31,664 nt of DNA from Saccoglossus kowalevskii (taxonomy: Eukaryota; Hemichordata; Enteropneusta; Harrimaniidae). The stretch's first letter is position 1. Each line of letters begins with the position of its first letter. The translations under genes and the position numbers were made by a program. Where the stretch lies: contig NW_003137825.1 in NCBI RefSeq assembly GCF_000003605.2, positions 411,965-443,628 of the forward strand, read 5' to 3'. Positions 1-11,435 of the stretch are shown here, one piece after another. Below the pieces are notes generated by a model. It made no database searches, had not been told where the DNA came from, and saw nothing but the letters and a program-made list of their open reading frames with translations.

Positions 1-3000
1 CTTTGAAATTTATAAATATACATAAAAGTGGATAAAATGGGTTTGTAGTGTCTATGGTATTAGTATATAATTTTTATTTAGAATGCCCTTTTGTTATTCG
101 CGTTGCATTCTGTAATATGTAAGCTTCGATTTCAGACTGACACACTAGGCTTGAAGTCGCTTATTTTAAAACTTATATTTTGCAATACATATAAGATATT
201 TTACTTATGAATATTTTCATTTCCTCTATATATGAGTGTTGCAAAAAAAGTAGGCAACTCATTCTATAACAGGTTCTTTTAATAATACTGGATTTTCCAA
301 AAATAACGTTACAATGTTGTTCAGTTGAAACAGATGGTATCATTTGCAACTTCCTGTCATTGATAAGAAGTACCAAGCTCATTTACTTTATCTTAACTTA
401 AATATCTAATTAACTATAAACGTGATATGTATTAGAACTATGCTAAACTAAATAGCATTAATAATAATAGTATTTTTCTGGTATGTGAAATATAGTTGTA
501 TACTGTTTTAACATATATAACATATACTTATATTTCTACTTAACACTAACTATATCTAACACAAACTGTCTGTCGAAAATGACCATCTTGAAGGCCCCAT
601 ATAAGTTCAGAAGAAGAGTTCAAATTATATCAAATTCTGGAACATCAAAGATGTAAGAGATTGAAGTATAATTCGACTGTTTTGAACCAAAATATATATT
701 TTTCAATTGTAATCTGCTGATAATAAAAAAATGTATATATAGGTTTGAATGATGAGTTCCGATAGTTATTTTTAAAATTACACACAATAATATCATAATA
801 TGCAGATCCCCTCCAAGTGATTATTTTGATCACCACAAGAGATTATGAAATGTATAATAAGATTATGACTATTTGAACACTGTAGCAAGCGTGCAATGTT
901 GTGGTGTAATCACAAACTAAACTTCATGTTTCATTGTCAACCAAGGCCATGTTTGTATGACTTGCTTTATTTTAGAAGAACTTTTAAATTTGATTTTAAG
1001 ATTCTATTGGATAAGATTCCTCATAACAATACACAACCCAAAATCCCAAGCTGCATACAATGTCAGTGATAGGTTTTGGGTAGATTATAAAAAGTAGGAA
1101 TGCAACTTAAAAATAACATTTCTGGAGAAAATATAGTAATTACATTTTATTTTATTTTATTCAGGTAGCAACTTTACTAAATAAATTAAGATGATTGTTG
1201 TCATGCTACTGTTGCCATATCGACTTCACGTACGCACATTCAGTTCACATGCCGTTGCACTATTGATTAGAATCAACAACTTGCATATTTATGGTAGAGA
1301 ATATCAACATATTTTACAGGAATTTGATAAATAGATTGTTTACTAATTGTATTTTGTAGTCACGTGATCGTGCCAACGACTGCAGCGATTGGCCTATCGC
1401 ATGTTTACGCTGCCATACCTGTGCGTTTGTAACACTTTGTAAGAGGAGAACGAGAGAACTGGACATCGAGGGGTTACCTCAGCTGACCGTTTGGTTGAAT
1501 AAAGCTGGACTATCTGTAATGAACTAATGTGTAGTCCTTTGGGTCGAATCTCTACGTGTTATCAGCTAAGTTAGTCACAGCTCGCGAACACACAGCTCGT
1601 GCTCACTACACTACGAAGTGTGAAGTACGCCCGCAACCATCACAATATCTCCATTGTTTGACGAGCAACAATTCTAAAGAAATTCAGTTGGTAGCATATA
1701 TAACAGACCTGTCAATTCGCTTATTACGTTCACATGTATCTAATAAAACAATGCATAATAGTTGGCACAGTACAACTAGGATATGAAAACAATGTACCTA
1801 AGTTCGTCTAGTTGTGATTCTCAATTGTTTGTTTCTGCATCGAATAAAGAACGAATAGGATAATGGATCTTCTGAATGAGCCAAGCTCAAATTATAAAGC
1901 TGCACAATTTCACAAATAAACTTATTCAACAAACTTTTATCAAATCAATTCAGGGTAGTTTAAATGTCCAATAATATATATCCTCTGTGAGAGAGCGAAG
2001 GGTAAATCGAGATCCTTTTTTCAAATCTTCGATTATTAAAATATTGCATTTTTTTAATTTTGGTTGAATTTGTGGGAGGTAACAGTAATTTCAGTTTATT
2101 TACTAAGACACGGTTGTTAGAAACATTACACTGTACATTCACATAACCAGTCCAATTGATTTAAAACTAAACTGTTTAACAGTATTATATTATCACGGGG
2201 GTTTATCTTCTCCCTCTGGGGTTCTCCACACGTGCCAGGGGGAATCTCGTCTCGTCTCTCTATCGCGTCCCCTAAAGGTGCGGGATCGGGAAAGTCACTT
2301 ATACTTTACAGTCAAATAAGACACACACAACGAAATACGTTTCAACTCTCGTCTTAGTCGGTCTTTTGAGCACTCTATAAGACACAGCGCCCTGGGGAAA
2401 AATCCCCAAGACTATCGCAAGGCTGGCCCAAGACTCTCCAAGACTGCGTCAACACTCGCCCAAGGCTCTCCAGGACTGGACTTAGACTGCGTCTCTCAAA
2501 CTCTCTTTATTCATTTTCAAAACCCTAACCAATTACAATACAGTAAACAGACTCTAGGGCGTAACCTTCAATCATAAAGCCAATCACACTAAGTACTGAA
2601 TACGTCATATCTTTTGATTAATCGTTCACTACATTTATAACTACGGATACCAACTGTCAGAAATCGTAGTCAGAATAGCGACGGTTATCTCGTAATTAGT
2701 TCCAAATCACTGTGCCAAGTTCCGTCCAAAACTTCAAATAGGCCTAAACGATGACAGACATAACACAGCAATTCGCTAATAATCAGCTAATTAATTAAGT
2801 CGGTCAACAGATACGCGAAAACAAATTCATAACAATATACTGACAGAAGCTGTTCACCTAACACAGTGTCTTGAATGGAATAGTGGCGTGATACGCTAAT
2901 CGTTTTAGGTTCTATAGTTGTAACCTTGTATTCCACGAGCGTGGATGCAAGCTTTCAACTCCACCAAAACCACTGTAGCAGACTACAAATTACCTACAAC

Positions 3001-3767
3001 TGTGAGTTATGGCGCCTCCACTATTTTACTACTATACTCAGTACTGTAATATATTCTGTACGTTTCATTTTAATTAAAGACCTCACAAATCAAAATTTCA
3101 TTCATTGGCAAGGATTGGATAATTTTTATAAAAACTGAGACAATTTAAAGCTTTTCTTCCAAGCATTGTTTCACTCTCATGAGTTTATTCTAAGTTTGTA
3201 CTATACGACATTACATGTAATTCTGAAATCAATTCAATTCAATTAATATATTTCTTGAGTCACATACTGATCCAACAATCTATTTTATTTCCCCCAGAAT
3301 GGATGATAACGTATTTGACACTTTGTATTGGCCGTCACCAAACAGCTAAGAATTTGCAATTCTCTTATAACTTAAGCAAAAACTTTTTTTCAATAATCAT
3401 GGAGCTAACATAATGATTATGAATATAATGCACTATTAATATTGAAGTCAATTAAAATACGTGTTTCTTGGCGTTATGTTTTAGATTAACATACTTTATA
3501 CATTGTATTATATTATAACTAGATAAAGTTTAGTTAAACTGTAATTAAATTTTCTTCAATGGGATCGCAGATCGAAACTGCAAATCATAAATGATGATTT
3601 GCAAAAATGATGTTTAGTGGTGACTGTTCGTATTATTAATTTGAGTGTTTTCAATATTCACAATTATCTTTGCTAACAACACAACACGACAGTTGAACAG
3701 AGGCATTGGTGGCGGAGGATGCAAGAATGACAATTACAACAAAATATTAAAGAAAATCAGGATTATT
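1..3767. other. Non-coding flank downstream of crym
   Basis: No convincing exon was found on either strand; open frames are short and AT-driven. Two stretches stand out by composition. Around 1355-1530 there is a GC-richer block with CACGTG, GATTGG (an inverted CCAAT) and GAATAAAGC, which resembles the end of an LTR. Around 2195-2520 there is a second block with internally repetitive words such as CAAGACTCTCC, CAAGGCTCTCC and GACTGCGTC. Either could be an old retroelement fragment, but no paired LTR, primer-binding site or protein relic was seen, so they are described and not named. Confidence 0.5.
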
Positions 3768-3773
3768 TTTATT
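3768..3773 (-). promoter_or_regulatory. Probable polyadenylation signal of crym
   Basis: On the minus strand this reads AATAAA, 95 bases past the crym stop codon at 3870-3868. It is the first canonical signal after the stop. In AT-rich DNA the hexamer is common, so the assignment rests on position. Confidence 0.5.
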
Positions 3774-3867
3774 CGTGAATTAAATGTTGATTAGTAATAA
3801 CATTTATAATTATACTTAGTTACATGTCTTGGTTAAAATAATATGCTGGATTGAAGAAATAATATTT

Positions 3868-3932
3868 CTATTGATTTTCCATATGTTTATCATATACTAA
3901 TTTTGCCGAAACCGCATCTTCCATTGCCATAC
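3868..3932 (-). CDS. crym: crym coding exon 7 (residues 290-310 and stop)
   Basis: 65 nt after acceptor TCCTACAG. Encodes GMAMEDAVSAKLVYDKHMENQ minus nothing but the first base of the Gly codon, then TAG. It matches the usual mu-crystallin ending (GMAVEDxVAAKLIYD). Too short to be seen as an open frame alone. Confidence 0.85.
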
Positions 3933-6900
3933 CTGTAGGAAATAAAAACAGTGAATCAACATCACATGAACCATCACGGTAAAAAACATCTATTTTTGTA
4001 TACTAGAATCTTCAATTACTAGTAATAGCGACCACAGAGACTAAATTTCACAGTAAAATATTTACCCTTTTATTTTCTCTCAAAATGCAGGGATTGCAAA
4101 GATAATGGTGCAATAAGATCGAGAGTTTGTGTTGTGTTATTTAGATTTGATTGATTCTATGAAATTTTAAATAATTATATCAAAAAAAATATACACATTG
4201 TCATATCCCATGATGCATTGTACTAATTACGTGAACAATGACGACTACGATGGAAGTACTAACACGTACTAACATCTAAATTTGATAAAATAGCAGTATA
4301 TTTATACACCTGCCAGACTGACATTTTTATACATGTATCTGATTAACCTGATATCAAGTCGTGAATAACTTCGCCTAACATTTCTACACAGTAATCCCTG
4401 TCATTGATATGCTTGCATGCCTGAACATATCATGTTTGCAAATTTTCAAATCCTAAAATACATTCATCTATGTAGTCTACAAGTGTCCAAAATGATAAGT
4501 AGCATGCTCACAATTTGCTTTTTTACGCAGGTTTTCTATAGTGACATTATTTCTTATATTCGGCTTGGTGATATTTGATGAAAATGTCATTTTTATTTAT
4601 ATGAATACTAATAAGAATCATATAATTTAGCCAGTTTTCATTATAATAGTGTCTCATTGAAAAAGTATGGATGTTACCCCTCATAATGCATTGCATAGAT
4701 GTTCAGTGACATGCTCATTAGTGAAAAAAATTATCTCTTGTATTAAAAATCTTATAGTTGAAATAACACACCTAACGATTTAAACACAGTAGTTTTCTCT
4801 TTTTGTGCTTCTTTCGTTCCATTTACTAAATCACCAATTTCAGCAAAGATTTCTGTTTTAGAAATGATGACATCACCAGACTCCTTCATCGCAGCTTCTC
4901 TACTGTCTACGTGCACCACAGATTTCTGCATCAGTTCAGATGATAATTCTTGCCATTTTTTATTAACTGCTCCAACCGCTGTGAAAATAGCACAAATACA
5001 GGATTTCAATAAATCATATCTCTATCGTTCATTATAATAATGAATACACAAGACATGCACCAGATCAGACAGATCGTTCATTATTTAGTAAACATACTAC
5101 TCTTTTATAGATTCCCTGTCTTTATTGATCTTTCTATTTTCATGATATTAAAGTTGCTCCAATTTCATGAAAGTTAACAAAACAAACTTCTATAAACGTT
5201 ATTTTACCTATATTTTACATGCTCTGTTCAATTATGAAAAGTTTCACTGATTTTCAGAAAATGATAATGTAACAATGCTTTTTTAATAACTTTAGAATAA
5301 AACTTTTCTCTATGTTACGAGGGGCGTTCAATAAGTAATTCCCCTGACTCATTTACCATACCAGGAGATTAATGAAACTTGGCACAGTTATAATTCTTTC
5401 TCTACATAGGAACCACCCAGAGTTATTCGTTTCTCCCATCGTTTGATGCAGCTCTGGACACCCCAGGCTGGTCCTCCAACCACGTCGTGACTTCACAAAT
5501 CAAGGCTGCATCATCTGGGAAACGCCTTCCTTTCAAAAACAACTTCATGGCTGGGAAGAAGATGAAAGTCAGAGGGTGCAAGGTCAGGAGAGTAAGGGGG
5601 ATGGAGATGGATTTTATAGACCGGAGCGTTGTCCTGCAGGAGGAGAATACCTTTGCTGATCTTGCCCTGCTTCTTGGTTTTGATAGCTTCTCTTAATTTC
5701 ATCAAAAGTGAAGCGTAATAGGCTCCTGTAATTGTGGTACACTTTGCCAGAAAATCTGTCATCACTACTCCATTCTGGTCCCAGAAGACTGAGCATGACC
5801 TTGCCAGCGGAAGGCTGCACCCTTGCTTTTGGAGGTGGTGAGTTCAAGTGCTTCCACTGCATTGACTGGGCTTTGGTCTATGGATCATAGTGATGGACCC
5901 AAGTTTCATCATGTGTAATCAGTCTCTGAAAAACTTGACTCATCTTCTTGGCACATCTCCAAATTCATCCTCGAGCACTTGATGTGTTTTGCTTCTTGAA
6001 AGATGTGAGCAACCTGGGAATCCATTTGTCAGACACATTATGCTTATGCATATGCAAATGGTCATGAATGATAGTTTCCACAGACCTTGTACTAATCTTG
6101 ACCTCTTGGGCTATTTGACGAACAGTAATGCGTCGATGTTCGAAAATAGATGTCTCAACTTAACGAACAGATGCCTCAACAATGGCAGAAGAGGGACGAC
6201 CAGGTCTGGGAGCTGTTTCCACAGACTTCCGGCCATGCTTGAATTCATGATGCCAGCGTTTTACAAGATGGGGCATCATCATAAGTTTCTTTCATTTCAT
6301 CAAAAGTCTCCTTTGGCGTGTGTCCTTTCAAATACAAAAAATGGATCACTGCGCGACACTCAACTGTTTTTTGCAACAAAACCCATAGTGATGTGAATTA
6401 TTGAAAATTTCACTTAGATCAGACAACTAAAAGTGGGTCAGGGACATTACTTATTGAACACCCCTCGTAATATGCTGTGATAACATTCACACTTGAGAAC
6501 TTTTTGGATTCAATTCAAACCCACCCACATTCAGGAAACTGAGGTGTCCAAGCTAACTACTCCCTGTATGTAGCAATATATTTCTAAAGAGTTTTTCATA
6601 TGCAAGGATTAGTTGAAACATTACAAAATTATAAAAGTAATCGACGTTAGATTACATATATTTTCCTGGCTGTGACTTCAAGTAACATCATTTTATCTGA
6701 TGAACCTTAAATTTCATGATATCTGAGAGTCATTCACAGTCCCCAGTCATTATGCTCTTAAGAAAGACTTGATGATATATAAATATAAATATCGCAAAGT
6801 AAAGATGATTTATTCTAGAATTCGTTATTATAAAATCAATCCAAATAATATTCAATGTGCCATACTGAAATATTGAAGTTTGTTACCATTTATATGAGCT

Positions 6901-9900
6901 CCTGGTTTGACCCATTCCCATTCAACAATCGGTTGTTTTGCAAACGTTGCTGTTACTATGACATCAGCACCCCTAACAGCTTCTTCCACAGTTTCGCAAA
7001 CTTTTGATTTCAGTTGAGACGAGAAGTCTTGTGCATTTTTAAAAGTTGGACTCCAAACCCGCACCTGCATGAAAAGATTGTAGTTGAACCACTTGTCCAA
7101 AGAAGATCTGTAATATTCAAGTCCGAATTTAATTCAAATATGTATATTGGATTCATTCACTCATGTGCAAATGCACAAAATGAAGCAATTGAGTTGACTC
7201 AGTTTATGTGCAAGTTCCACTGATATCTCAAGAACCAATCAACAGATTCCAATGAAACAAGATATATATATACTTGAGATTCGGTGTATTCTGCTGTAAA
7301 GTATGGCCGCAGAATACACCGCATCACTCGTGAAAATAACTTCCATACGCAACGAAAGCCACGTGGAGGGTGTGGGCTTCTGACTTACTATCATCTTCGT
7401 CATCCAAGGTTCTCTTATTCAACGTCGATGAAATCAAAGACAGCTATGTGTGATTAAGTGTTGTGATGTAATTTACGGGAAATCGAACTTGAAGTTAAGT
7501 TATGACGTGAGATAATAGCAAAATCCATTGGTTTACATTTTGAAAGTAATGCAAGGTGTTACAGGACATGTTGATTGATGGACCCAGCCCATCGGCACAT
7601 ATAAAATGGAAACTATTTCTATGGATGCAATTTATTTATTATTTATTCATGTTATTTATCCAATATAATTGAGGGCAAATACTGCTTTCCCTAATGCAAT
7701 CATGCACCGGTGAATGAAACGATGAATTAATATTATGATGAATATTAAAAGAAAATTTAATCTCCAGTATCATGACATGATTAAAATCCAAGCAACAATA
7801 CCCAACTATAATCCAAACAATCAATGTCAAAAGGCAATATTTACAAATCCGAGAACACACAGGGGACACACAAACAAAACACACTGTCAAATCGGTGAGA
7901 GAGATACATGGACCTCAAGGCACAAACCAAGAAGTGATGTCAGGTGTTTCGAAAAGAGTGAGCACATCCTGCTCTACATGTGGCACCCGCCATATATCTC
8001 TGAGTCACAATCGTGAATTTTTAGGTCATCCTCGTGCAAGACAATTGACATCCAGCGCTTATATTACCATCTGTTCCATAGAAACATGATACTTGTCCAC
8101 CAGCTGATGATTAAAGTGACTGAATATTAAATTTCTTGTGATGTCATCAACACCATGAATAGCACTGTACCTCTTCAAAATTACAAATATGATGCAGTGA
8201 TTTGTAGTGACTTCGTGCCTGGTCACCAGAACCAAGTATGCACAGAATTTTTGAGTTCTCTGGAGCCAGATACTGCAAAATAAATGTGTTAATTATACAA
8301 TAAGCGACATACTCTGAACATATTTTACTGCATTGAAAATTAAAAACATGTATAGTCAAGAAAGACTTCAGCAAAATGTGCTTGCTGAGCTGCTATTAAT
8401 TTTAGAGTGACCGGTTTATAAATCCCGCTGTATACACCTCTGACTACATCTGACCAGCTTCACCTGAGGAGGTAATGAACAAGGCTATGTCATTCTAGAA
8501 ACAGACCTGATTGGTTTCTGTGAGCTTTTTTAAAGTATGTGACCACAGCTTTTACCTACATCAAATTTGTATCAGATTCAAATACAAAATGAACAAGAAA
8601 CAAAATGTGCATGTAATATATTGATTTGGTTTGACATGTCTACAAAATGTGTATTACACAGAAATTTAAAAAAATATATTGTACATCGTGTTCAAAAATG
8701 TTACAAAAACGTTCGAATATCTTTCTTATTATGTCACATTTACACCACATTCAAAAATCTTTTCAATGTATAATAATACGGTTATCAGTAAAATACTGCG
8801 AAATATGCAGTCAGGCACGGTACGGAATGCGCCGATCCCTGTTACGCATTAGTCGATACGATTGTCATACTGCCCTCATGCATACTTTGCTGTATTAAGA
8901 CACCTTGAATTTACATGCCCGGGCAAACGCCCACCTCCAATTTTTATACAATATAGAAATTGAGGTCATATCCGGGCATACACCCAGGTGTATTTTTCTA
9001 CACTTGAAGATAACATCCTTGCACTCTGCAGTGATTCTGATAAAAATCTTGAAAATGAAATGTTGCAATATTGTAGCAACCCGTACCTGGGATGGAGAGT
9101 GGTTGAAATTACGTTATTTTGGATTTATAATATAGTAGCAGTTTGCGAATCCACAACTGGTGTCAGCGATTTTTCAATGTCACGCCGAAGACTGGCAACT
9201 TTTTTAACATCTTTCATCACAGCTATTGTATTTTTGTAATGAAAATTATTCTTCTGTCGTTGAAGAAAAAAAATTCCTATTTCAAGTCTACCGCGATATC
9301 CATATAGTGAGACATTCCAACCGCCGGAACTTGCGTCTCGCCTGATAGGAAAGCAATGTTGACTTGACCTCTATGATGACTCAAGTAATGATGTCATTTT
9401 TAGTCAATCAGTGAAGCAGATGCTTAAAGGTCAGAGATGATTGACAAAAGTATCGTGAGCTATCATAGCAGAGCGAACCAATTTTTCTTGTCTCTTTATT
9501 GTGACTATACATGAATTAAAAGTGCTGAGTTGTCAGACAGCGCAATCCGTGAATTGAAAGTGCTAAATTGTGTGGGACGACATTGAAGAACTTCAGGACG
9601 TAGCTGTAGAGATTAATAAATATTGTGTATAAACGTAATAGGCGTGTATACATTGCGAACGCCGGGACAGGAAGTATGGAGTCCCCTCGCGTGAAATGTT
9701 TTGCATTCCCCATCAAACGTCTATGGCGTTCGAATATCTATGAAACACATTAGACCCGAAGACTGTCGACAGTCAATAATTATTACTGTGTTAATTTTTT
9801 TAAATTATCTTGTAATATGATTTTACGCACTTTAACTGACATTTTGAGTTCACGTGTATTGAGCGTGTTTGTCGTCGGAGAAATCAGAATTCAAACAAAT

Positions 9901-11125
9901 GATTCCTCACCTCATTTTTATTATGTCTGGTTTATGTGTCACATTATAAGCACTAAATTATTATTGTTGTTATACTTCAAATGTTGCACATTTGTTCATG
10001 TATTCCCGTAGCATGGTTTCATTTGCCATTCTATTCCATGCCGCAGTTCGGTCTGAGTGTTTTTGAGAGGAATGTTCGGGCATACGCCCACCCCTATTTT
10101 TTCTAAATTTTCCATGTTCAGGACTCTGGGCTCTTACCCGTTTAAATACGGTATTCTACCCACCTTTGTTGCCACTGCCGAGGCAGCTGCAGTTCTCATG
10201 CTGGTTATTACATCACCATCCATTATCTAAACAAAACCGAACACGACAATAATATGTTAACCATATGTGGGTTTAGTAAGGTAAAAAATGATTACAAAGA
10301 CAAATAAAATAAGACAAACTAAAAGACAAAAATTAAAATACACTGAAATTCAACAAAAGAAAAGAAATAAAAATTAGAAATACAATATAGTCATACAGCA
10401 AAACAATTTCCCAATATGTTGATTAGTGGTCTGGATAGTTTCCCTGTATATCTATGCCATTTCCCATTCAACACTGAAAGGCATATTGACTCACCGATTT
10501 CAATTCACCTGTAGAAGGTTCAAATAATATTATTGCAGACATATGGGTTGGTATACCAGTGCCCGCATTCTCTTGATAGCGTGTCAACAATTTTGTGGCC
10601 AATGTTTCATCTTTTTCACTGTAAGCACACATTGCAATAAAAGAACTGGCGAAAAATTAAAATTATAATTTTATACCATGAATGCATTAAAAAATAGTTG
10701 TCGTGATCTGTAGCTAGCTCGAGCTAGTCAGTTTGAAAGCCCACCCCATGATTTAAAATGGTCCACCACTTAATTTGCCTAATCTAGTGTTCATTTAAAC
10801 ATGGATACCACGTCTCTGATTGATCAGATAATTACTATGTTCATTTTTAAAATCAGGGCCATTCCACAATGCAAAAAATATAATGTCCTTGACAAACTCT
10901 TTTTTGAGTGTGAAATTATATAATCTCCGATTATATTTGAGATAAAAATAGTTCCTACCCCGCATGTTTTTTAACTGGTATAAAGCTCCGAGCAGGCTGT
11001 ACCACACCACCGTCCTCTCCTTTAGAAAAATTTCCCATTGCCTTCTCTATAATTGGTATCAAGTCGGTCATCTTTAGTACTCTCTTCACATCATCAGCTT
11101 CTATGTACTTTGGTAACCGACTCAT
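3868..11125 (-). CDS. crym: Mu-crystallin / ketimine reductase, complete seven-exon gene
   Basis: Coding exons on the minus strand, in order: 11125-10959, 10645-10495, 10226-10164, 8272-8171, 7064-6887, 4978-4772 and 3932-3868. Together they give 933 nt, or 310 codons plus TAG, close to the 314 residues of mammalian CRYM. Every junction is GT-AG and all phases agree. The protein opens MSRLPKY, has the family's substrate-pocket Arg (R46 in QPAR), Lys (K74 in ATKLL) and Arg (R117 in MRTAA), the Rossmann dinucleotide loop GSGDQARSH at 141-149, ADVIVTAT at 194-201, KPGAHIN at 214-220 and VDSREAAMKESGD at 244-256. The family (ornithine cyclodeaminase / mu-crystallin) reduces cyclic ketimines with NAD(P)H in the cytosol, and in vertebrates it also binds thyroid hormone; hormone binding here is not shown. 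The start is the ATG just after a CTGCAG acceptor-like site, so a non-coding first exon probably lies upstream. Identification rests on remembered family sequence, not a search. Confidence 0.93.
4772..4978 (-). CDS. crym: crym coding exon 6 (residues 221-289)
   Basis: 207 nt, phase 1 at both ends, acceptor TTTCACAG and donor GTGTGT. Encodes AVGAVNKKWQEL, VDSREAAMKESGD and EKTTVFKSLG, all strongly conserved in mu-crystallins. The mariner copy at 5318-6467 sits in the intron just upstream. Confidence 0.9.
5318..6467 (-). mobile_element. Mariner-like DNA transposon, inactive, in crym intron 5
   Basis: The element is about 1.15 kb with terminal inverted repeats of about 33 bp. Left begins CGAGGGGCGTTCAATAAGTA and right, reversed, CGAGGGGTGTTCAATAAGTA, with about four mismatches over the full length. 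It is flanked by TA on both sides (5316-5317 and 6468-6469), the mariner target duplication. A decayed transposase gene fills the inside on the minus strand, the same strand as crym, so it is carried in the crym transcript and removed with the intron. Confidence 0.92.
5388..6386 (-). pseudogene. Mariner transposase relic (DDD type)
   Basis: Read on the minus strand from ATG at 6386 to TAA at 5388. The frame is broken soon after the start and again at several points by small indels and stops, so no full protein is possible. Recognisable pieces in order are a helix-turn-helix region (LKGHTPKETFDEM), the first catalytic Asp in HDETWVHHYDP, TTITGAYYASLL, the second Asp in LLLQDNAPV, the third in YSPDLAPSDFHLL, and a C-terminal piece WEKRITLGGSYVEKEL. 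About 15-20 residues normally found between the second and third Asp are missing, so this copy also carries an internal deletion. Family is Tc1/mariner; subfamily not determined. Confidence 0.88.
6887..7064 (-). CDS. crym: crym coding exon 5 (residues 162-220)
   Basis: 178 nt, starting after acceptor CATGCAG and ending in phase 1 at donor GTAACA. Encodes VRVWSPTFKNAQ, the second beta-alpha unit of the Rossmann fold, then ADVIVTATF and EWVKPGAHIN. Confidence 0.9.
7282..7321. repeat. Perfect 13-bp hairpin
   Basis: CGGTGTATTCTGC at 7282-7294 and its exact reverse complement GCAGAATACACCG at 7309-7321, separated by 14 bases. It lies in crym intron 4. Function unknown; too short for a usual pre-miRNA stem. 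Confidence 0.75.
7792..7934 (+). repeat. Dispersed repeat, copy 1
   Basis: Nearly identical to 22839-22983: shared words include AATACCCAACTATAATCC, AAAAGGCAATATTTACAAAT and GGTGAGAGAGATACATGG. Differences are a few substitutions and small indels. The right side of this copy may run on to about 8090 (TGTGGCACCCGCC and following), which copy 2 lacks. Not recognised as a named family; the ends were not determined. Confidence 0.8.
8171..8272 (-). CDS. crym: crym coding exon 4 (residues 128-161), NAD(P)-binding loop
   Basis: 102 nt, phase 0, acceptor TTTTGCAG and donor GTACAG. Holds ILCILGSGDQARSHY, the glycine-rich dinucleotide loop. Most relatives have a small or hydrophobic residue where this protein has Asp144 (GSGDQA against GAGVQA). 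Confidence 0.9.
8921..8985. repeat. GGGCAtACGCCC motif, two copies
   Basis: GGGCAAACGCCC at 8921-8932 and GGGCATACACCC at 8974-8985, each followed after a few bases by a T-rich run. A third, cleaner copy is at 10078-10089. The core GGGC-4-GCCC is a small hairpin. All three lie in crym intron 3, so they look like decayed units of one local or interspersed repeat. Confidence 0.5.
10078..10089. repeat. GGGCATACGCCC motif, third copy
   Basis: GGGCATACGCCC followed by ACCCCTATTTTTT. Matches the two copies at 8921 and 8974 in both core and T-rich downstream flank. Confidence 0.5.
10164..10226 (-). CDS. crym: crym coding exon 3 (residues 107-127)
   Basis: 63 nt, phase 0 at both ends, acceptor TTGTTTAG and donor GTGGGT. 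Encodes IMDGDVITSMRTAAASAVATK minus its last residues here for brevity, containing the conserved Arg117 and the helix that leads into the Rossmann domain. Confidence 0.9.
10495..10645 (-). CDS. crym: crym coding exon 2 (residues 56-106)
   Basis: 151 nt between acceptor TCGCCAG and donor GTGAGT. It encodes residues AMCAYSEKDE, then ATKLLTRY with Lys74, and ILFEPSTGEL, all typical of the dimerisation / substrate domain. It ends exactly on a codon boundary. Confidence 0.9.
10714..10727. repeat. 14-bp perfect palindrome CTAGCTCGAGCTAG
   Basis: Exact palindrome with no spacer in crym intron 1, 13 bases before a GGACCATT-type repeat fragment (10740-10775). Confidence 0.6.
10740..10775 (-). repeat. 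GGACCATT repeat fragment, copy 1
   Basis: On the minus strand this reads AAGTGGTGGACCATTTTAAA followed by TCATGGGGTGGGC. The same pattern, a GG(A)CCATT core, about 6 bases, then a G-rich block ending GTGG, occurs at 11764-11800 and 16425-16470. Confidence 0.45.
10959..11125 (-). CDS. crym: crym coding exon 1 (residues 1-55)
   Basis: 167 nt from ATG at 11125 to the donor GTAGGA at 10958. It encodes the N-terminal substrate-side half-domain, with GGVVQPAR holding the conserved Arg46. It ends in phase 2; Gly56 is completed by exon 2. Confidence 0.9.
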
Positions 11126-11127
11126 GG

Positions 11128-11129
11128 CT
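11128..11129 (-). promoter_or_regulatory. Probable 3' splice site of a 5'-UTR intron of crym
   Basis: Two bases before the ATG the minus strand reads TTGGTCTGCAG, after a pyrimidine-rich TTATTTTCCCC. This suggests that the start codon lies near the 5' edge of exon 2 of the transcript and that the promoter and untranslated exon are farther upstream. No TATA box was found at a proper distance from the ATG. Confidence 0.45.
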
Positions 11130-11370
11130 GCAGACCAATAATATAAGGGGAAAATAATAAATAACAATTGTTACAATATTCTATTTTTTCTGTAATATAT
11201 ATATGTATTTTGATAATGCCCAGTTAGCTAGCGAGGCTTGCCCAGCTGCGGAATTAGTATAGAAAGCGTGTATTGTCATCATAATTATTATTCTTTTGTT
11301 CGTGCTTGTGCAAGACGAACGTGAACACTAGTTAGTCAGTTGTCACCCAGCTCCCGACAAGTGCAGTTCA

Positions 11371-11435
11371 GCTCAGCTCAGCTCAGCTCAGCTCAGCTCA
11401 GCTCAGCTCAGCTCAGCTCAGCTCAGCTCAGCTCA
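11371..11435. repeat. Pentanucleotide microsatellite (GCTCA)13
   Basis: Thirteen uninterrupted GCTCA units. The reverse strand is (TGAGC)n, which equals the GAGCT pentamer in another register. The perfect uniformity suggests recent slippage. Confidence 0.95.

Noticed and set aside
5989-6396. Plus-strand open frame of 135 codons
   Set aside because: It lies antisense to the mariner transposase relic, whose motifs and strand are clear.
9085-9236. Possible extra crym exon (minus strand, KKVASLRRDIEKSL)
   Set aside because: Exons 3 and 4 join in phase 0 with no missing family residues, so no exon is needed here.
11371-11435. Immunoglobulin switch region
   Set aside because: Same pentamer only; no immunoglobulin genes, no longer degenerate S-type array. 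A plain microsatellite explains it.
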